NCBI RefSeq assembly: GCF_016820575.1
Contig: NZ_JAEMQH010000001.1
Location: 1,116,001-1,180,000, forward strand
Length of the DNA: 64,000 bases
Direction: 5' to 3'
DNA from: Marinobacter sediminum
GTDB taxonomy: Bacteria > Pseudomonadota > Gammaproteobacteria > Pseudomonadales > Oleiphilaceae
The stretch's first letter is position 1, and every line of letters begins with the position of its first letter. The notes below the pieces were generated by a model, which saw only the letters and a program-made list of their open reading frames with translations, searched no databases and was not told where the DNA came from. A program made the translations under genes and the position numbers. This document shows, in pieces, positions 1-7,589 of this stretch.

Positions 1-1
1 G

Positions 2-664
2 GCTCAATTTGAGGCATCTCGGTACAGAATTTGGAGCAACCTCTTCGACGGCAGCGACTGGGGAGAGGCTAACCCCTTAGAGAATAACAGTGCCGGTTCT
101 GCTTCTGCTCCGCAAATCGCCCTCGATGCCGGTGGCCATGGGCTTGCCATTTGGGTGCAATCCGATGGTACCGGGGACCATCTATGGTGGAGTCGCTTTG
201 ACGGTAGCGGCTGGGGAGAGGCTAAGCCAGTCGACACCGAGAGCGCCGGCGACGCGTCGGCCCCACAAATTGCCATTAATCCGGATGGGCAGGCCCTTGC
301 CGTGTGGGAGCAAGTCAATGGCTCTGATTACGATATAGTGGCCAGCCGCTTTGAGAGCGGGGAGTGGGGAGAGGTTGAGTCGATCGTGCCCGACGACGCC
401 GGAAGCGTCGGCAGTCCGCAAATTGCCGTCGATGCAGACGGCCGGGCTCTTGCGGTATGGGCGCAATTTAAGGACGCTCGCTACCAAATATGGGCCAATC
501 GCTTCGACGGTAGCGATTGGGGAGAAGCGGAGCCGATCGCGGATAACAGTGGCGTTTCCGCGCCCGCCCCCCAGGTCGCCCTCAATGCGGAAGGTCAGGC
601 GTTTGCCGTTTGGCAACTAGATGATGGCTCTCTTATCGATATACGGGCCAGCCGTTTCGAGTGA
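2..664 (+). CDS. C-terminal part of a tandem-repeat protein (truncated by window start)
   Basis: The reading frame is open from base 2 to the stop at 662-664 and enters from outside the window, so only the last 220 residues are seen. They consist of about four copies of a unit of roughly 51 residues (about 153 bp). Each copy has a core like RFDGSDWGEAEPI, a Ser/Ala-rich turn, then PQIALDADGQALAVW. The regular spacing of Trp, Phe and Asp-Gly turns suggests beta-strand repeats, perhaps beta-propeller blades or a solenoid. I do not recognise a named family. Such repeats are common in secreted or outer-membrane lipoproteins, but the N-terminus that would show a signal peptide is missing. An ATG at 155 lies inside a repeat and is unlikely to be the real start. 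Confidence 0.75.
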   Translation, partial: AQFEASRYRIWSNLFDGSDWGEANPLENNSAGSASAPQIALDAGGHGLAIWVQSDGTGDHLWWSRFDGSGWGEAKPVDTESAGDASAPQIAINPDGQALAVWEQVNGSDYDIVASRFESGEWGEVESIVPDDAGSVGSPQIAVDADGRALAVWAQFKDARYQIWANRFDGSDWGEAEPIADNSGVSAPAPQVALNAEGQAFAVWQLDDGSLIDIRASRFE

Positions 665-708
665 TAACGACTGGCCAATCCTGGCTGGAGTGTCCCTAAC
701 CAGCCGAT

Positions 709-1383
709 TTACTTGCGTGGAATGCTGGTTACGCCGTTAGCTGTACCCAGCAGCAGAAGATCCGCCGGCCGGCGGGCGAACAGGCCGTTGGTGACTACGC
801 CCACAATGTTGTTCAGCTTCTGTTCGATGTCGATCGGACGGGAGATGTCGAGATTGTGCACGTCGATAATGATGTTGCCATTGTCGGTAACCACCCCTTC
901 CCGATAGACCGGGTCGCCGCCCAACTTGACGATTTCACGCCCTACGTGGCTGCGTGCCATCGGAATGACTTCCACCGGCAGTGGGAAACTGCCAAGTACT
1001 CCCACCATCTTGGATTCGTCGGCAATGCAGATAAAGGTCTCGGCAACAGCAGCAACGATCTTTTCCCGGGTCAGAGCCGCGCCGCCGCCCTTGATCAGCT
1101 CCAGGTACTCGTTGGTTTCATCGGCACCATCCACATAAAACTCCAGTGTTCCCGTACTGTTGAGGTCGTAAACCGGAATGCCATGGTGTTTCAGGCGTTC
1201 TGCGGTGGCCTCAGAGCTCGCCACGGCACCGTCAAAGTCGGTTTTAAGTTCCGCCAACATGTCGATAAAAAAGTTGGCGGTGCTTCCGGTGCCGACGCCC
1301 ACGACACTGTCACTGTTCAGTCGCGGCGCAATGTAGTCGATGGCGGCCTTGGCTACGGCTTTTTTGAGTTCGTCCTGTGTCAT
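709..1383 (-). CDS. rpiA: ribose-5-phosphate isomerase A
   Basis: Interconverts ribose 5-phosphate and ribulose 5-phosphate in the non-oxidative pentose phosphate pathway, in the cytoplasm. The protein begins [18 protein letters not shown], very like the E. coli enzyme, and carries the phosphate-binding [12 protein letters not shown] loop, the SSEATAERL segment, the catalytic DGADE motif and the [12 protein letters not shown] loop. I chose the ATG at 1383 because it matches the family start and has GGAG six bases upstream. A TTG at 1401 would only add six unsupported residues. The length of 224 residues is normal. It is divergent from ilvA, a gene order also seen in other gammaproteobacteria. 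Confidence 0.96.
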   Translation of the reverse strand: MTQDELKKAVAKAAIDYIAPRLNSDSVVGVGTGSTANFFIDMLAELKTDFDGAVASSEATAERLKHHGIPVYDLNSTGTLEFYVDGADETNEYLELIKGGGAALTREKIVAAVAETFICIADESKMVGVLGSFPLPVEVIPMARSHVGREIVKLGGDPVYREGVVTDNGNIIIDVHNLDISRPIDIEQKLNNIVGVVTNGLFARRPADLLLLGTANGVTSIPRK

Positions 1384-1516
1384 CTGGAGCTCCGGGTGCA
1401 AATCTGATTGAGTTTGGCGCCATTATAGCCTCTGAGGGTGGCAAGCTTATAGACGGCTACCGTGCAATCTTTCTACACTGTGGGTTTTCCCAGAACACAA
1501 CCAGAACGGAAGCACC

Positions 1517-3052
1517 ATGCCGCAACGCTATATCAAGAAGATCCTCGATGCGCGCGTCTATGACGTGGCTATCGAAACACCGCTGACTGAAGCCCGCAGT
1601 TTGTCCAAGCGCTTTGGTAACAACATTCTGCTCAAGCGTGAAGACCTGCAGCCGGTGTTTTCTTTCAAGATTCGCGGCGCGTACAACCGGATTGCCCAGT
1701 TGTCAGAGGAGCAGAAGGCCAAGGGCGTGATCTGTGCCTCGGCGGGCAATCATGCCCAGGGCGTGGCGTTGGCCGCTAAGAAGCTGGGCATCAAGGCGGT
1801 GATTGTGATGCCCCAGACCACGCCGGAGATCAAGGTGCGCTCGGTGCGCGACCATGGTGCCCGGGTGGTGCTCAAGGGCGATGCCTTTGACGAGGCTGCC
1901 ACTCACGCTCAGGAGCTGATCCAAAAGCACGGCTATACCTACATCCCGCCTTACGACGATCCCGATGTGATCGCCGGTCAGGGCACGGTGGCGATGGAAA
2001 TTATGTGGCAGTTGAGCAAACCCATCCACGCCATCTTCATCTGTGTCGGCGGTGGTGGTCTGATCGCAGGCATGGCCGCCTACATCAAATATCTGCGCCC
2101 TGAGATCAAGGTGATTGGCGTGGAGCCCGAGGATTCCAACTGCCTGCAGGCTGCACTCAAGGCCGGCGAGCGGGTGATTCTGGACGAGGTAGGCATCTTT
2201 GCCGATGGTGTTGCGGTCAAACAGATCGGTGAATACCCCTGGGAGATCTGCAAGGATTACGTGGATGAGGTAATCACTGTTTCCACCGATGAAATCTGCG
2301 CAGCCATCAAGGATGTGTTCGAGGACACCCGGTCGATTGCCGAGCCGGCCGGAGCTCTGGGTGTTGCTGGGGTGAAGAAGTACATCCAGAGGGAGCAGAT
2401 CGAGGACGAGAATCTGGTGGCGACCCTGAGTGGCGCCAACATGAATTTCGATCGTTTGCGTTATATCTCCGAACGCACGGAAATCGGTGAGCAGCGCGAA
2501 GCTATCCTGGCGGTCACCATTCCCGAGAAACCCGGCGCCTTCAAGACGTTCATTAATGCCCTGCACAAGCGCAGCATCACCGAATTCAATTACCGCTACG
2601 CCGACAGCGCTCAAGCTACCATCTTTGTGGGAATCCAGGTGCAGGCCGGTGGGCATGGCCGAGAGGATCTGGTGCAGGACCTGAGGGAAGCCGGCTATGG
2701 CGTGATCGACCTCACTGAGAGCGATCTGGCCAAGCAGCACATTCGCCACATGGTGGGTGGCCACGCTCCGGCGATCACCAACGAGCGGGTGTACCAGTTC
2801 GAGTTTCCGGAGCGCCCAGGTGCTTTGTTGAAGTTCCTGATGTCACTGGGCACTCGTTGGAATATTTCGATGTTCCATTACCGCAATCACGGTGCCGCCT
2901 ATAGCCGGGTGTTGCTGGGTGCGCAGGTGAATGACGACGAGGTGAAAGACTTCGAGAAAATGCTCGATAAGGTCGGATTCCGGTACGAAGACATGACCGA
3001 TAACGAGGCTTATCAGTTGTTTCTCGGGGCAGGGAACAGTAAGCACCGATGA
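1517..3052 (+). CDS. ilvA: biosynthetic threonine ammonia-lyase (threonine deaminase)
   Basis: PLP enzyme that converts threonine to 2-oxobutanoate and ammonia, the first committed step of isoleucine synthesis. The 511-residue length fits the long, allosterically regulated form. The PLP lysine is K51 in the FSFKIRGAYN motif and the phosphate-binding tetraglycine is at residues 178-181. The C-terminal third holds two ACT-like regulatory subdomains, each starting with a PEKPGAF/PERPGAL turn (about residues 335-405 and 425-500), where isoleucine and valine act in the E. coli enzyme. The start at ATG 1517 is preceded by GGAA. It is transcribed away from rpiA. No other branched-chain biosynthesis genes are adjacent; an acetolactate synthase-like gene lies much further on. 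Confidence 0.96.
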   Translation: MPQRYIKKILDARVYDVAIETPLTEARSLSKRFGNNILLKREDLQPVFSFKIRGAYNRIAQLSEEQKAKGVICASAGNHAQGVALAAKKLGIKAVIVMPQTTPEIKVRSVRDHGARVVLKGDAFDEAATHAQELIQKHGYTYIPPYDDPDVIAGQGTVAMEIMWQLSKPIHAIFICVGGGGLIAGMAAYIKYLRPEIKVIGVEPEDSNCLQAALKAGERVILDEVGIFADGVAVKQIGEYPWEICKDYVDEVITVSTDEICAAIKDVFEDTRSIAEPAGALGVAGVKKYIQREQIEDENLVATLSGANMNFDRLRYISERTEIGEQREAILAVTIPEKPGAFKTFINALHKRSITEFNYRYADSAQATIFVGIQVQAGGHGREDLVQDLREAGYGVIDLTESDLAKQHIRHMVGGHAPAITNERVYQFEFPERPGALLKFLMSLGTRWNISMFHYRNHGAAYSRVLLGAQVNDDEVKDFEKMLDKVGFRYEDMTDNEAYQLFLGAGNSKHR

Positions 3053-3068
3053 TTCGGTGCTCGGCCGC

Positions 3069-3166
3069 CCTGTGACCCTGCTCCCGAAACCCGCTCAAGC
3101 ACGTCCATGTGGCGCTTGAGCTCCGCCATCCTTGGCTCCGCACAGTTTCGGGAGCAGGGTCACAGG
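3069..3166. repeat. nested palindromic intergenic repeat downstream of ilvA
   Basis: Bases 3069-3090 and 3145-3166 form a perfect 22-bp inverted repeat. A second inverted repeat of 8 bp (GCTCAAGC at 3093-3100 and GCTTGAGC at 3114-3121) lies inside it, so the element can fold into a branched structure about 98 nt long. No T-run follows, so it is not a classical terminator. It begins 17 bp after the ilvA stop. The form is that of a dispersed REP/MITE-like intergenic element. No second copy is present in this window. Confidence 0.7.
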
Positions 3167-3323
3167 CCGTCCCCGGACAGGGCGGGCAAAATATTACCTA
3201 ATGGTAACCTGTCAAAAATTGTAAAAATGAAGATGCGTGATAGTCTTTCGGCTAATTCTTAATAACAAGAATAGTTGGCTGATTTTCCAGTCTTTTAGCA
3301 ATAATATTTAAAGGAAAAAGACC

Positions 3324-3488
3324 ATGGGTGGCAAACCTGACATCATCAAAGCCGTCGTGCTGATTTTCGCTGCCGGCCTTGTGATCACCGGGATTACGAC
3401 CATTCAGGCATCGGAAACCCCAACCCGCGTATATTCCGGCACCACCATGGATGCCAATCAGGCTGTCGATAGTCGCTGGAATCGGTAG
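3324..3488 (+). CDS. small single-span membrane protein (54 aa)
   Basis: A short ORF with an AAGGAAAA ribosome binding site a few bases before ATG 3324 and a stop at 3486-3488. The product starts MGGKPDIIKAVVLIFAAGLV, with a hydrophobic helix at about residues 8-28, followed by a short polar tail rich in Thr, Ser and Asp. A signal peptide ending near IQASE is equally possible, which would leave a secreted peptide of about 25 residues. The last 31 bp overlap the 3' end of the fau gene on the other strand. The upstream region (3180-3320) is AT-rich, as expected for a promoter. I do not recognise a family. Confidence 0.65.
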   Translation: MGGKPDIIKAVVLIFAAGLVITGITTIQASETPTRVYSGTTMDANQAVDSRWNR

Positions 3489-4105
3489 CAGCGCTGGTCG
3501 GTCACCACGCCATGCAGTGGTATGTCCCAGGGCTCAACCGGTAACTCCTGCACTTTCTGAAAATCGTGGGCTAGCCCGATGAGCTTGGGCGCCAGCCTCG
3601 GCCGCACTCGCGTGAAAGCAAACGTACGATCGTAAAAGCCGCCGCCCATGCCGAGCCGGCCACCGTTCTCGTCAAAACCCACCAGTGGAAACAGCACCGC
3701 ATCCAGGGCCCAGGCAGGTCGTTTCAGGCCTTTGCTGAAGGCAGGCTCCGGTATGCCGAATCGATTGGCTTTCAGTTCAGACCTGTCGGTGAAGGGGCTG
3801 AAAACCAGTGTGCCAGTGTGGATGGGGTGCAAAACCGGCAGATAAAAGCGAACACCTTTGCGTTCAGCAAGATCCATGTACAGTCGGGGGTCGATCTCAC
3901 CGTCGTTGGGCAGGTAGATGGCAATATGGCGTGCCCGGTGTAGGTCAGAGTGAGTCAGTAGATTCAGCGCGAGTTGTTCTGCGGCCTGCTGTTGTTCTTC
4001 GTACGGAAGCGCTCGCCGTTGCTGGCGTAGATGCTTACGCAGGTCAGTGCGGGATCGGGTATCTGGCTGGGTATCGAACGGTTGGGGGTCGATAAACTGG
4101 CTCAA
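3458..4105 (-). CDS. fau: 5-formyltetrahydrofolate cyclo-ligase
   Basis: ATP-dependent conversion of 5-formyl-THF to 5,10-methenyl-THF (YgfA/Fau family), in cytoplasmic folate metabolism. Family hallmarks are the basic N-terminal helix RKHLRQQRRAL, the YLPNDGEIDPR segment and the C-terminal GGRLGMGGGFYDRTF nucleotide-binding loop. The longest frame starts at ATG 4153, but that start lies inside the 6S RNA 3' arm. I therefore place the start at TTG 4105, which has GGGAAG at suitable spacing, giving 215 residues. The gene sits directly downstream of 6S RNA, as in E. coli ssrS-ygfA, and is probably co-transcribed with it. The last bases overlap the small ORF on the other strand. Confidence 0.88.
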   Translation of the reverse strand: MSQFIDPQPFDTQPDTRSRTDLRKHLRQQRRALPYEEQQQAAEQLALNLLTHSDLHRARHIAIYLPNDGEIDPRLYMDLAERKGVRFYLPVLHPIHTGTLVFSPFTDRSELKANRFGIPEPAFSKGLKRPAWALDAVLFPLVGFDENGGRLGMGGGFYDRTFAFTRVRPRLAPKLIGLAHDFQKVQELPVEPWDIPLHGVVTDQRCYRFQRLSTA

Positions 4106-4110
4106 AATAA

Positions 4111-4291
4111 AGCTTCCCGGGCTGCCGTTATCGGATGTGGCCCTTGAACCCAAAGTTCAAGGTCGGTGGCCGCTGTGACATATTAGGCTTTCCCCTGACG
4201 GGGACGTGCTCACAATGCCCTGAAGTAGCCACCTGGGTAATGCGCATCGGCTCGAGGACGTATCCGAATATCCCGCACAGCCCAGGAAGTT
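4111..4291 (-). ncRNA. ssrS: 6S RNA
   Basis: Small RNA that binds sigma-70 RNA polymerase in stationary phase. On the minus strand the segment includes CCTTGAAC...GGGTTCAAGG, the conserved hairpin of the E. coli 3' arm, preceded by GAGCACGTCCCCGTCAGGGG and AAGCCTAATAT, which align with E. coli features. The two ends pair: CTTCCTGGGCTG near 4290-4279 with CAGCCCGGGAAG near 4123-4112, followed by a second pairing TATTCGGAT with ATCCGATA. This gives the long helix with a large central bubble. Length of about 181 nt matches E. coli (183-184 nt), and the zapA-ssrS-fau position is conserved. The ends are estimated to within a few bases. Confidence 0.9.
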
Positions 4292-4297
4292 GAACTC

Positions 4298-4303
4298 ATT
4301 ATA
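4298..4303 (-). promoter_or_regulatory. -10 element of the 6S RNA promoter
   Basis: On the minus strand the sequence reads GTATAATG, a perfect TATAAT hexamer, about seven bases before the inferred 6S RNA 5' end near 4291. No clear -35 hexamer is visible; TTGCAA lies upstream at a rather long spacing. Confidence 0.6.
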
Positions 4304-4367
4304 CGGGTACTGCCGGGGCCGATTGCAATACCTGTTTCGGAAACCCTTACCAAAATTTACGGAGTGG

Positions 4368-4664
4368 TTACTGTCCGGACGAATCGCCCAGCGCATTGTT
4401 CAGTTTGCTGTCCATCGCCTTCAGAACAGAGCTGGTGGCGTCAGACATGGTGTCTCGCTCAAGCAGTTCGTGGGTGATGTTCAGGGCAGCCATGACCGCA
4501 ATGCGCTCGGTGCCGAACACCTTCCCGCTAGCGCGGATTTCCCGCATTTTGCTGTCGAGATGACGGGCTGCGCGGGTCAGGGCGTCACGCTCTTCGTCAG
4601 GGCAGGCAACCAGATACTCCTTATCGAGAATCTTTACCTCAGCGGTGGTGGACTGCTTCGACAT
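4368..4664 (-). CDS. zapA: cell division protein ZapA
   Basis: Z-ring-associated protein that bundles FtsZ filaments at midcell. The 98-residue product has the N-terminal family core (VKILDKEYLVACPDEERDAL), the following helix with LDSKMREIRASGKVFGTERIAVMAALNI-type sequence, and a C-terminal coiled-coil tail. It is upstream of 6S RNA and fau, the conserved gammaproteobacterial order. Its ATG overlaps the stop of the upstream ZapB-like gene in a TAATG junction, so the two are translationally coupled. Confidence 0.93.
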   Translation of the reverse strand: MSKQSTTAEVKILDKEYLVACPDEERDALTRAARHLDSKMREIRASGKVFGTERIAVMAALNITHELLERDTMSDATSSVLKAMDSKLNNALGDSSGQ

Positions 4665-4897
4665 TAGTGGTGCTCCAGTGCCCGCAGGCGACCAATCATG
4701 GCTTCGATCTTGTTTTTCGCAAGATCATTTTTGTGCGTCAACTGGGCCCGTTCCCGGTTCCAGTCATCCTGTAGCTCCCGCAGCGTGGTGTTGTCCCGCT
4801 CCAGTTTCTGACAGCGCTCGATCAGTTTATCGAGCTTGTCCGCTAATGCCTGTACTTCGGACTGTTCCATCGCGTGCTCAGCATTGGTTGTTTTCAT
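4664..4897 (-). CDS. ZapB-like coiled-coil protein (TIGR02449 type)
   Basis: A 77-residue, almost wholly coiled-coil protein with heptads such as LADKLDKLIERCQKLERDN and a conserved C-terminal KNKIEAMIGRLRALE segment. This matches the small TIGR02449 family found just upstream of zapA in pseudomonads and relatives and often compared with ZapB. A role at the division ring is inferred from that position. The frame opens at ATG 4897, which has no good ribosome binding site. ATG 4870 (protein starting MEQSEVQAL) has GAG six bases upstream and gives the usual family length of about 68 residues, so it may be the true start. It overlaps zapA. Confidence 0.8.
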   Translation of the reverse strand: MKTTNAEHAMEQSEVQALADKLDKLIERCQKLERDNTTLRELQDDWNRERAQLTHKNDLAKNKIEAMIGRLRALEHH

Positions 4898-4972
4898 TAC
4901 AGCTAACTATAAGTGCGGACGCTAAGTCGGTCAATTTACAGGGATGTCATTACTCCCCGGTGTTGACGCCGG

Positions 4973-6247
4973 TCACGGTTCCGCCACCTCACCCAACCCC
5001 AGCGAGCGGCTCTGCCACCACGTCCGGATAGCCGGGATCAGGGCCACCAGCAGTGCGGCCACGGGCACTGAAGCCAACAGGCCCCATTCCACTCCACTCA
5101 GTGGGCGAATCTGGATCTGCAGGCCATAGCTGGCCTGAAGCCAGGGTGCCAGAGCCATGACCGCCACCGCTCCGATCAGCAGCGCCAGGATACAAGCGAC
5201 AAGGGCCAGGGCGACGGCCTCGATCACGTAGAGCAGGCCGACCAGGCCGGGTGATGCGCCAATCGCCCGCAGCACCGCAATTTCATGGGAGCGTTGAGCC
5301 TGCAGTGTCAGCAGCACGGCCGCCAGTCCCAGCAGGCTGATAACCACCACAAAGCCAGTAATGCCGATTAAGGCCCGCTCAAATTGACGCATGAGTCTCC
5401 ACAACTCGCTCAGAGCTACTCCGGGCAGAATAGCCGATAGAGGTTCACTGGTATTCTGATTGAGCTCGCGTTGAACCTGAAAGGTCAGGATCTTGCGCTC
5501 GAGTCCGGCAAAGGCGGCCGTTATTGCGCTAGGGGTAAAGTCGCGCTGCTCCGCCGCTTCCGGGGTCAGGGTTCGGCCGGGAATGGCCACCCCGGATTCC
5601 CAGCCTACGTGCATGGCTTCCATGCCGGAAAGACTGATGTAAACCGCCTGGTCTACAGGGGTTCCGGTGCTCTCCAGAATGCCAGTGACGTGGAAGGGGG
5701 TGTCGTCATGATTGGAAAAGCTGGTTCGGCCACCACCGTGGGATAGTACGATGCTGTCGCCCACGCCATGGTTGAATTTGTCGGCTACATTGGCGCCCAG
5801 GACTACATCGAACACACCGTCAAACCAGCGACCCTGCGCAAGCTGCAACGACCGGCCGCGCCCGTACTGGAACCGTTCAAGGAAGTTGTCGTTGGTACCG
5901 ATGACCCGGGAGCCCCGGTAGCTGTCCCCAAGTGAAATGGGGATCAACCAATCAATTCGCTCGTCCGCTTCCAGTTCCTGAAAAGTGGACCAGCGAATGT
6001 TGTTGGTGGGATCTCCCAAGTGGAAAACCGTGTACAGCAGCAGATTCAGCTGCCCGCTGCGGGCGCCGATGATGAGGTCGGTGTCGCTAACAGTGCTGGT
6101 GAACGATTCTTTCACTTCAGTACGGAGGTACTGGATGCCCAATAACAGCGTTACGCTGAGGGTGAGGGTCAGGCAGACCAGTGCCAGTACCCGGCGGCGG
6201 TGCCACAAGCTGGCGCCCGCCAGAGAAAGTGCCAGGCGAGTGCTCAT
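4973..6247 (-). CDS. FtsX/MacB-type ABC transporter permease
   Basis: A 424-residue integral membrane protein with the FtsX-like architecture: one N-terminal membrane helix (about residues 18-40), a large periplasmic MacB-like domain (about 45-285), then three C-terminal helices (about 290-320, 340-370 and 385-410). It overlaps the ATPase gene upstream by 4 bp (ATGA), so the two form one transporter. Adjacent genes encode DUF3299 and a His-rich DUF2796 protein, a set that in vibrios has been linked to zinc uptake (Zrg genes). The zinc role here is inferred from that context and from a Zur-like site. FtsX-type pumps more often act on lipids, lipoproteins or peptides. Confidence 0.85.
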   Translation of the reverse strand: MSTRLALSLAGASLWHRRRVLALVCLTLTLSVTLLLGIQYLRTEVKESFTSTVSDTDLIIGARSGQLNLLLYTVFHLGDPTNNIRWSTFQELEADERIDWLIPISLGDSYRGSRVIGTNDNFLERFQYGRGRSLQLAQGRWFDGVFDVVLGANVADKFNHGVGDSIVLSHGGGRTSFSNHDDTPFHVTGILESTGTPVDQAVYISLSGMEAMHVGWESGVAIPGRTLTPEAAEQRDFTPSAITAAFAGLERKILTFQVQRELNQNTSEPLSAILPGVALSELWRLMRQFERALIGITGFVVVISLLGLAAVLLTLQAQRSHEIAVLRAIGASPGLVGLLYVIEAVALALVACILALLIGAVAVMALAPWLQASYGLQIQIRPLSGVEWGLLASVPVAALLVALIPAIRTWWQSRSLGLGEVAEP

Positions 6248-6960
6248 GATGCAGCTCCCTCCAGTTCCACCTGGTGGTCAAAGTGTTGGGCCAGGGCGCG
6301 GTCGTGACTGACAAACACCACCGAGGTATTGCGGGCTTCGGCCAGCGTCAGCAGAAGATCCAGAAACCGGTCCCGGTTGTCGCTGTCCAGGGCTGAGGTT
6401 GGCTCGTCCGCAAGAATCAGGCTCGGGCCTCCGATCAGTGCCCGGGCGGCGGCGATACGCTGTTGCTGGCCGATGCTTAGTTGGGTCACTTTTCGGTGCC
6501 AGCAGTCCTGGGGAATGGCCAGAGCAGTTAACAGTCTGTGGGCTTCATGGATCGGCTCAGGGTCCGTGGCCTCCCGGCGTTGCGCCGACAGGCGGCATGG
6601 CAGGGTGACATTGGCTTCAGCGGTGAGGTAGGGGACAAGGTTGAACTGCTGGAAAATCACGCCAATGTGATTGGCTCTGAATCGATCCCTCTGGCCGGCA
6701 CCAAGTCGGTCCAGCTGGCTGCCCAGAATGCGCACGGTGCCGGTGTGGGGCGTGAGCATGCCAGACAACAGGCTGAGCAGTGTGCTCTTGCCGCTGCCAC
6801 TGGCGCCCCGAAGAAACAGGTGTTGGCCCAGGGGCAGACTCAAGTCTGGAAAGGTCAGGGGCGGTTGTTCAGGGCTCCATCGATAGCTGAGATCGGCGGT
6901 TGCCATCGCCCGGATGGGGTGTTGTTCGCTCAGATCGCTTGATGTCGTCGTATTGGCCAT
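6244..6960 (-). CDS. ABC transporter ATP-binding protein (LolD/MacB-type)
   Basis: Cytoplasmic ATPase partner of the overlapping FtsX-type permease. It has Walker A GASGSGKS, a Q-loop in VIFQQFNLVPYLT, the signature LSIGQQQR, Walker B LILADEPTSALD and the H-loop VFVSHD. The frame is open further upstream (to 7236), but the extension has no family similarity. ATG 6960 gives MANTTTSSDLSEQHP and a 238-residue protein of normal size. It is divergent from the DUF3299 gene, with about 125 bp between start codons. The signature has Ile where Ser-Gly-Gly is more usual (LSIGQ rather than LSGGQ), a tolerated variant. Confidence 0.88.
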   Translation of the reverse strand: MANTTTSSDLSEQHPIRAMATADLSYRWSPEQPPLTFPDLSLPLGQHLFLRGASGSGKSTLLSLLSGMLTPHTGTVRILGSQLDRLGAGQRDRFRANHIGVIFQQFNLVPYLTAEANVTLPCRLSAQRREATDPEPIHEAHRLLTALAIPQDCWHRKVTQLSIGQQQRIAAARALIGGPSLILADEPTSALDSDNRDRFLDLLLTLAEARNTSVVFVSHDRALAQHFDHQVELEGAAS

Positions 6961-7086
6961 GTAGCTCGTCAGGTGTCCGGTGTATGATTGCCAAAATTCC
7001 GTGCCCCGTTTCCTGGAGATCACGTTCTGATGTTTTGTCTTTCCCGATTCACTTTCTGCCCATCCGTTTGCAGGACACTCTCTCAA

Positions 7087-7587
7087 ATGCTCAGCCGCGG
7101 TTTCTTGTGCGCTGCTTTGCTTGTCGTCCTGGGGCAGTCTCTCTCCGTTCACGCCGAGCCCCGGGAGCTGGACTGGTTGGAGCTGATGCCGGCTGAGGAT
7201 CTGGCCCTGCTGGAAAATATGCCAGAAGTAGAGCATGAGGGCGAAGGTCCTGCACTGTTACCGGACGAGATCATGACCGGTCGCGTTGTGCCGGAGATGT
7301 CCAATGTCGATGCTCGCATTCCGGGCTTCGTCGTGCCTCTGAAGACCACCCAGGATATGGAAATTCTCGAGTTTTTTCTGGTGCCTTACTATGGCGCCTG
7401 CATTCACGTGCCGCCACCACCGCCGAATCAGATCATCCACGTAAAGTATCACGAGGGCTTCAAGCTGGAAGCCCTGTACGACCCGGTCTGGATTGAAGGA
7501 ACGCTGGTCATCGAGCGCACCGAGAATGATCTGGGTACCTCATCCTACTCGATCGTCGCTGAGTCCGTGGAGCCTTATGAGCAGTAA
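7087..7587 (+). CDS. DUF3299 periplasmic protein
   Basis: The product has a signal peptide (MLSRGFLCAALLVVLGQSLS, cleavage after HA) and a DUF3299 domain with the typical IPGFVVPL and EFFLVPYYGACIHVPPPPPNQ motifs, including a conserved Cys and His in ACIHVP. I chose ATG 7087 because it places the signal peptide at the N-terminus. Upstream starts at 6988 and 7030 add residues without homology. The gene lies between an FtsX-type ABC transporter (divergent) and a His-rich DUF2796 gene (convergent, stop codons 2 bp apart). This grouping is known from vibrio zinc-responsive loci. The molecular role of DUF3299 is not known to me; a metal-handling periplasmic partner is the inference. Confidence 0.82.
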   Translation: MLSRGFLCAALLVVLGQSLSVHAEPRELDWLELMPAEDLALLENMPEVEHEGEGPALLPDEIMTGRVVPEMSNVDARIPGFVVPLKTTQDMEILEFFLVPYYGACIHVPPPPPNQIIHVKYHEGFKLEALYDPVWIEGTLVIERTENDLGTSSYSIVAESVEPYEQ

Positions 7588-7589
7588 GC

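Noticed and set aside
1703..2764. 353-codon reverse-strand ORF inside ilvA
   Set aside because: It is antisense to a clear ilvA and rich in His, Asp and Gly, typical of shadow frames of GC-rich genes.
2775..3143. 122-codon reverse ORF running from the palindromic repeat into ilvA
   Set aside because: Its N-terminal part is encoded by the inverted repeat and the rest is antisense to ilvA; no coding support.
4157..4396. 79-codon ORF over the 6S RNA
   Set aside because: It coincides with 6S RNA structure and part of zapA; not a protein gene.
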